From the NCBI GenBank assembly GCA_004014935.1, contig CP025323.1, positions 558,001-622,000 of the forward strand: a stretch of DNA of 64,000 bases, in the 5' to 3' direction. Both the position numbers and the translations under genes were made by a program. Below the pieces are notes generated by a model that had not been told where the DNA came from, made no database searches, and saw only the letters and a program-made list of their open reading frames with translations. The stretch is from Saccharomycopsis malanga. Lineage: Eukaryota; Ascomycota; Saccharomycetes; Ascoideales; Saccharomycopsidaceae. Below are positions 59,918-64,000 of this stretch, in pieces. How positions within the stretch are numbered: the stretch's first letter is position 1; every line of letters begins with the position of its first letter.

Positions 59918-62900
59918 TCATTTTTCAACTTCAATACCGCTAAAACGGACTCCTAATTTGACTAAAGAGTCGCAAATGTCGGTTTTCAATTGTGGGTTCA
60001 AACTGTTGATATTTTTGGTAACCTGACTTTCAATACCAATCCAGTATCTCAAGCTAGCAATCAAACTTTCTACGATCAAAGAATGTTTGGTATTCATTTC
60101 ATACGAGTGTAGCTGGTTGACAACCTTATCAAATTGTACCAAGACCTTCAAGATGGAAACAAATGAAAGCAATGTGATTTGTTTTTCTGAATTGAACAAA
60201 TAAGTGTTTCTGTAATTCAAAAGATGCTTCAATAAAGCCTCTGCTTCTTTATATTTCTTGACAGTCAAATATTTCAAGATCAAAGAACTAGTTAAAGAAA
60301 TAAATTCTTCTCCATTGATAAGTTTGTTGGATAACAACTTAGCATTTTTCTTAGAAAGAGTTCTCAAATTAATATCTTTTCCCAGAGATTCTATGGTAGC
60401 AGTATCCTCAGTAATATTGTCAGAATCATCTACTTCTATAACCTTTTCCTTAACAACGCTCTGCTTGTTATTTAAAGTTTGTTCCTCTTCGTGTTCTTCT
60501 TGTTCATCATCATCTTCTTCATTTTCTTCATTTTCTTCTTTAATGGTATGATTTGATTTCTTCGATTGCTCCAGATCTAATTCATCCAAAGCAATATCTT
60601 CATTGGTCAGTTCAGACAATTCTCCTTCCTCTAACAGTTCATCTCCTTCTGAACTGTCGTCACCTTCCAATGAAGTTTCAGCAGCACCGTTTAATTCATC
60701 AGAATTGCTCATTTCATTGACAATTCTCTTGACAATTTTCATTGTTTCATTGGTCTTAGTTTGGTCCAATAAAGATATAAACAATTTCACTCTCAAGTTC
60801 ATGATAGAATCTGGCAAAGCAAGCTTTTCAATATCAGCTAATCTGACCAAAAACCTGTTTATACGATTCTGAATATCTTCTTCATCTTCCTCTTCCAAAT
60901 TATCATCATGTTTCACCAAATAATTCAAATAATCTTCAATACTTTGTCTTAAAAGCTCATTGGTTCTGATGTTTCTCGCAAACTTGACAAGATCATTGTT
61001 GACTATACCATCGTTACAAATCTCTTCGTAACTCGTTTGGTTCTGGCCTACTTGCACCTTATAATTGATGGAGCGGACTGCGTTAAAATACGTGTTTGTT
61101 AATCTTTGGATAACATCTTTAGATTTCACCAAAGCAGCAAGATTGTCCACCAACGGCTGGTATTCTTCAGAAAGAGGAGCCTTGGCTTGCTTGGTGATGA
61201 TATCAACTTGACGCTTCTCGTTCAAAGTCTGTTTGAAAATTTGGAACAACAGACTCACATTGAGTAAAACCTTATACAAGAAAAGCTGTACGAACGCCAT
61301 ATTGATATCAGCAGTTTCATCATACTTGAGCAACTGTAAATAAATAAAAAGCACATTCATCTTCGACTTGGAGCTATCTGGTCTAAAGAATTGCTGATTA
61401 GTGTTATTTATAACACTGTGGATTTCTTCTAGTTCATTAATAGTAGGCTCTGACTTCAAAATACGGATCTTGAAAACCTTGATTAACAAACTTAGCCATA
61501 CACTGGAACCGCGTGTCAGTAAGGCAAAGGATGTTTGTTTGTTAGCTTTGCCTTTTCTGCTTTTGAAAAATGGCTCGAATACAACAAAAGCACCATAAAG
61601 AATTAAACTGATTTTAAACAAATGAACAAACTTGACGAATATTGGAATTTGCATGATTGGTAAAGAACTTAATCCTTTGAAATCATTACTGTTATTGTTG
61701 AACATATTGACACCTGCCATTCCTACCATTCCTCCCATGGCCATTCTCATTGGCATTGACATGCCATATCCATTTTGGCCAGGCTGCGGGCCTTGGGGCG
61801 GCGGTCCTTGGTTGAAATATTGAGGATTGTATTGTGGTGGATAATTCATTGGCTGATGATTGTAAAAATTCTGAGCATATCCAGAATTCTCATTTTGATA
61901 GTTTTGCGACGGACTGGTGTTATTACTATTGGTGTTACTATTAGTATTATTGTTGTTACGACTACCCAATTGACTAAAAATGTTTTTCAATTCATCGTTT
62001 TCTTTCTGCAACTTTTTGTTCTTTTTCTCCAAATGTTGGATATATTCTGCTGCTTTAGTTAATACAGAAGCTTTGTTCAACTTTGATGCTGGCGTCAAGC
62101 CGTCCAAATCAACCGTATTACCATCTTCGCCAGCACCAAGGGTGGCAACTCTCAAAGAAGGAACCACATCTCTCAAAGCAATAATCTTGGCATTGATGTT
62201 GGTTCTATACTTCTTTTCAACCATCTTGTGTGATGCTCTATTCTTTTTAGGCTTCGTAACCTTCCCGTCTTCTTTAGCCGTCTTGTTAGTTTTCGTTGTG
62301 AGAGTTTTACTAGTTTTAGACTCCTCCTCGGAATCCAGAGACGACCCAATTAATTCCGAAGAAGGGCTGGTGTGGCTAGCCAACGTAGCAGCCGCAGCAT
62401 TACTCAAAGACTTGTTAATCTGCTCAGGAGTTGTGTTGGCTGTATTGGTTAAAGACGTATTCGGACGAGAAGTATTATGTTGTATGCTAGGAGAAACAGT
62501 ACTTATACTTTCGGGAGTAGCCAAAAAATCATTTGTTTGTTGATTCTGAGCCATACTAGTATTGAAATTATTTGGTTCTGTTCCTCTTATTACTATAGAA
62601 TCGCTATTGATGGCGCTATTCAAATGATGTTCGTCGACATTGCCGGAATCCGGAACAACAAAATTGTTATTACCATCAAATGGCAAATTGCTATAATCCT
62701 GAAAATCCTCAATGTTGTAATCAAACTCTCGTTTAATGAAATCATCCGGATTTTCAACGGCAATATTAGTCAACCATGGATCATCAGCGTTGGAAAATGA
62801 GCCACTTCCCTGGGAATTTGGAGAAAACCCCGACAGTTTCGAGTCGCTGTCATTATAAAAATTCATATCATTAACATTGGACGACAAAGAGGTCAATAAC

Positions 62901-62944
62901 TCATTGGCGTCATCAAAAGTATACCCTTCAAACTCTTGGGCCAT
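59918..62944 (-). CDS. SREBP-type bHLH-zip factor with membrane-associated C-terminal domain (Cph2/Hms1/Sre1-like)
   Basis: A 1008-residue protein starting at the ATG at 62944. An acidic N-terminal activation region is followed by a bHLH at about 236-310. The basic part is RASHKMVEKKYRTNINAKI, with the SREBP-specific Tyr247, then LDGLTPASKLNKASVLTKA and a leucine zipper to about 330. A Asn/Gln/Pro-rich linker follows. Hydrophobic segments FVKFVHLFKISLILYGAFVV (about 437-456) and MAFVQLFLYKVLLNVSLLFQ (about 560-580) precede a large C-terminal domain like that of fungal Sre1/Cph2 proteins. The acidic insert (EENEEDDDEQEEHEEE) lies near residue 820. Relatives govern sterol, hypoxic, glycolytic or filamentation genes. 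Whether it is cleaved from a membrane is unknown. It is longer than C. albicans Cph2 (about 850). Confidence 0.85.
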   Translation of the reverse strand: MAQEFEGYTFDDANELLTSLSSNVNDMNFYNDSDSKLSGFSPNSQGSGSFSNADDPWLTNIAVENPDDFIKREFDYNIEDFQDYSNLPFDGNNNFVVPDSGNVDEHHLNSAINSDSIVIRGTEPNNFNTSMAQNQQTNDFLATPESISTVSPSIQHNTSRPNTSLTNTANTTPEQINKSLSNAAAATLASHTSPSSELIGSSLDSEEESKTSKTLTTKTNKTAKEDGKVTKPKKNRASHKMVEKKYRTNINAKIIALRDVVPSLRVATLGAGEDGNTVDLDGLTPASKLNKASVLTKAAEYIQHLEKKNKKLQKENDELKNIFSQLGSRNNNNTNSNTNSNNTSPSQNYQNENSGYAQNFYNHQPMNYPPQYNPQYFNQGPPPQGPQPGQNGYGMSMPMRMAMGGMVGMAGVNMFNNNSNDFKGLSSLPIMQIPIFVKFVHLFKISLILYGAFVVFEPFFKSRKGKANKQTSFALLTRGSSVWLSLLIKVFKIRILKSEPTINELEEIHSVINNTNQQFFRPDSSKSKMNVLFIYLQLLKYDETADINMAFVQLFLYKVLLNVSLLFQIFKQTLNEKRQVDIITKQAKAPLSEEYQPLVDNLAALVKSKDVIQRLTNTYFNAVRSINYKVQVGQNQTSYEEICNDGIVNNDLVKFARNIRTNELLRQSIEDYLNYLVKHDDNLEEEDEEDIQNRINRFLVRLADIEKLALPDSIMNLRVKLFISLLDQTKTNETMKIVKRIVNEMSNSDELNGAAETSLEGDDSSEGDELLEEGELSELTNEDIALDELDLEQSKKSNHTIKEENEENEEDDDEQEEHEEEQTLNNKQSVVKEKVIEVDDSDNITEDTATIESLGKDINLRTLSKKNAKLLSNKLINGEEFISLTSSLILKYLTVKKYKEAEALLKHLLNYRNTYLFNSEKQITLLSFVSILKVLVQFDKVVNQLHSYEMNTKHSLIVESLIASLRYWIGIESQVTKNINSLNPQLKTDICDSLVKLGVRFSGIEVEK

Positions 62945-63702
62945 TTCGATTGATATTTGAAATCCAAATCACTACTCAATAAATAAACCAATCACTTTAT
63001 ATATTTTGAAAAACGTTCCAAAGACTCTCAACTCTTGATATCGCGCCTAAATTATCGCCCTCCTCGTGTTATTGATGACAGCACTTGTTCCACAATAATA
63101 CCGAAACAAAATATTAAAAACGAAATTATAAAATCAAAAGGGGAACGCCTTTTTTGCACTAATTTCTCGAACCACCTTCTATGCCTTGTAAATACAAAAC
63201 TGTTTGTTGTGTGTTCTAAACAAGGATAAAAAAAATTTTCTAAAAGTGGTTGTTGTCACTCAATAATGTCCATACTAAATATACACGCATCATAACATTT
63301 TTCCTCCTTTCAATGCTCTCTTTACTGTTCTTAGTTTCTCCTTTGGCTTCTCTAAGATTCCGACGGTTGCCCGCTCTTGAAAAACACCTTATATTATGTA
63401 TGATACTGTACGCTACTGTACTATTATGCAATCTACTGTATACAGATGCAAAATCTGACATGATCCCTTAGTTGAACGACGCACTACGCACAACATACAG
63501 AACGCCATGTATAAAGACATGATATATAACTAACCAGGATAAAGTCTTGTCCAAAACCAAACTAAAAAAAGAGTTTATAACAGCAACAAACTAATAAATG
63601 ACAGAAATGAATAAATATTGGTAATGCAAATAGTTTCGTATGGGAAACTCAAATTAAAAATATGATACAATAGATTGATTAATTTTCTTCTTCTTTAAAT
63701 CA
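62945..63702. other. Upstream region of the SREBP-like gene and 3' flank of the right-edge gene
   Basis: About 760 bp. Two overlapping antisense open frames at 63240-63471 look like chance frames. No RNA gene or repeat copy was recognised. Confidence 0.45.
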
Positions 63703-64000
63703 TTACTTCTTCTTAAAAACCAACGCAACTCTTCTTTTGTTCTTCTTAATCTTGTTCTTTTTGTAGGTAACATGTCTACTGGTTCTCCAGCCACTGGTGC
63801 TTACCTTCTTAGGTTCTTTTTCTTCTCCATCCACGACAATTTCTATAAAGTTAGTATAATTTAGTTGAAAATTCCCAACAATAAAATCTCAACTTACCGT
63901 CGACATTGTCCTCGGCTTTTGGTTTTGAAGCCTGCTGTTTTTTCAAGTCTTCTTGCAACTTCTTTGCTATTCTTTCGGCTCTAGCATCAACAACTTCTGT
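63703..64000 (-). CDS. Spliced 3' end of an unknown Lys-rich protein (partial)
   Basis: The last exon is 63703-63842 and the previous exon runs from 63898 off the window edge, separated by a 55-nt intron. The joined reading ends with TEVVDARAERIAKKLQEDLK, then VDEIVVDGEEKEPKK, SGWRTSRHVTYKKNKIKKNK and RRVALVFKKK-stop. The part seen is a short charged helix followed by a very basic tail, suggesting an RNA- or DNA-binding or nucleolar protein. The family cannot be named from this fragment. Confidence 0.8.
63843..63897 (-). other. Intron of the right-edge gene (55 nt)
   Basis: The donor is GTAAGT (63897-63892), the branch point TACTAAC (63856-63850) and the acceptor TAG ending at 63843, seven bases after the branch motif. 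Splicing joins G and AA into Glu and keeps both flanking frames open. Confidence 0.9.

Noticed and set aside
63240-63471. Two antisense ORFs of 73 codons
   Set aside because: They overlap each other on opposite strands, with no domain, promoter or codon-bias support.

Overview
The window is nuclear DNA of an AT-rich budding yeast (Saccharomycotina). The evidence is compact, mostly intronless genes with yeast orthologues (GCN4, TRM8, ESF1, MED17, TFC6, RVS161, RTC5, DGA1, ZNG1, MRPS28, AIM6) and a few spliceosomal introns with GTATGT or GTAAGT donors and TACTAAC/TACTAAT branch points placed only a few bases before the acceptor AG. That short spacing, a CYS2-type serine O-acyltransferase and a long SREBP-like bHLH gene suggest a lineage outside Saccharomyces. 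I cannot name the species. No conserved site in the window decides whether CTG is read as Leu or Ser.

Layout. 1-4.5 kb: tail of a gene entering from the left, a disordered acidic nuclear-type protein, then CYS2-like. 4.5-6.4 kb: repeats. 6.4-7.3 kb: MRPS28 (uS15m). 8.8-11.2 kb: a secreted Pro/Ala/Lys-rich wall-type protein. 11.4-12.7 kb: repeats. 12.7-18.1 kb: an unknown SIM-bearing protein divergent from TRM8, and a spliced MFS sugar-transporter homologue. 19.5-24.6 kb: a Ser-rich coiled-coil protein, GCN4 with three uORFs, and a DEN1/SENP8-type C48 protease. 25.2 kb: tRNA-Thr(AGT). 26-33.5 kb: GAC1-like PP1 regulator, an unknown secretory protein, a small membrane ORF, DGA1. 34-41.2 kb: MED17 divergent from ZNG1, a PST2/WrbA-type flavodoxin gene with a +1 frameshift, ESF1. 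41.5-43 kb: repeats. 43.4-52 kb: TFC6, a p24/ERP protein, RVS161, a CYSTM protein, and RTC5, whose two open frames are joined by an intron. 53.3-59.1 kb: two tandem AIM6 paralogues and a small type II membrane protein. 59.9-62.9 kb: SREBP-like bHLH factor. The right edge holds the spliced 3' end of an unknown Lys-rich gene.

The most unusual content is two interspersed non-coding repeat families with tRNA-like heads. Family 2 is a classical tRNA-headed SINE (A box, B box, TTA-rich tail; best copy 12308-12655). Family 1 is a longer (about 1.1-1.3 kb) tRNA-headed element in three copies (about 5110-6405 plus, 11440-12268 minus, 41905-43000 plus). Its head carries a hairpin whose loop holds a variable number of 10-bp repeats. 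Both families appear to end in a similar GGCTTGAAATATATGATATTATTATT-like tail, although this part is AT-rich and the match is weaker. No reverse transcriptase, LTR element or virus-like element was seen in the window.

Functional links. GCN4 is the amino-acid control activator and CYS2 acts in cysteine synthesis. ESF1 and TRM8 have RRPE-type promoter motifs of the ribosome-biogenesis regulon. TFC6 is a Pol III factor that would recognise B boxes such as those in the SINE heads. DGA1, the SREBP-like factor and the GAC1-like subunit concern lipid and glycogen storage.
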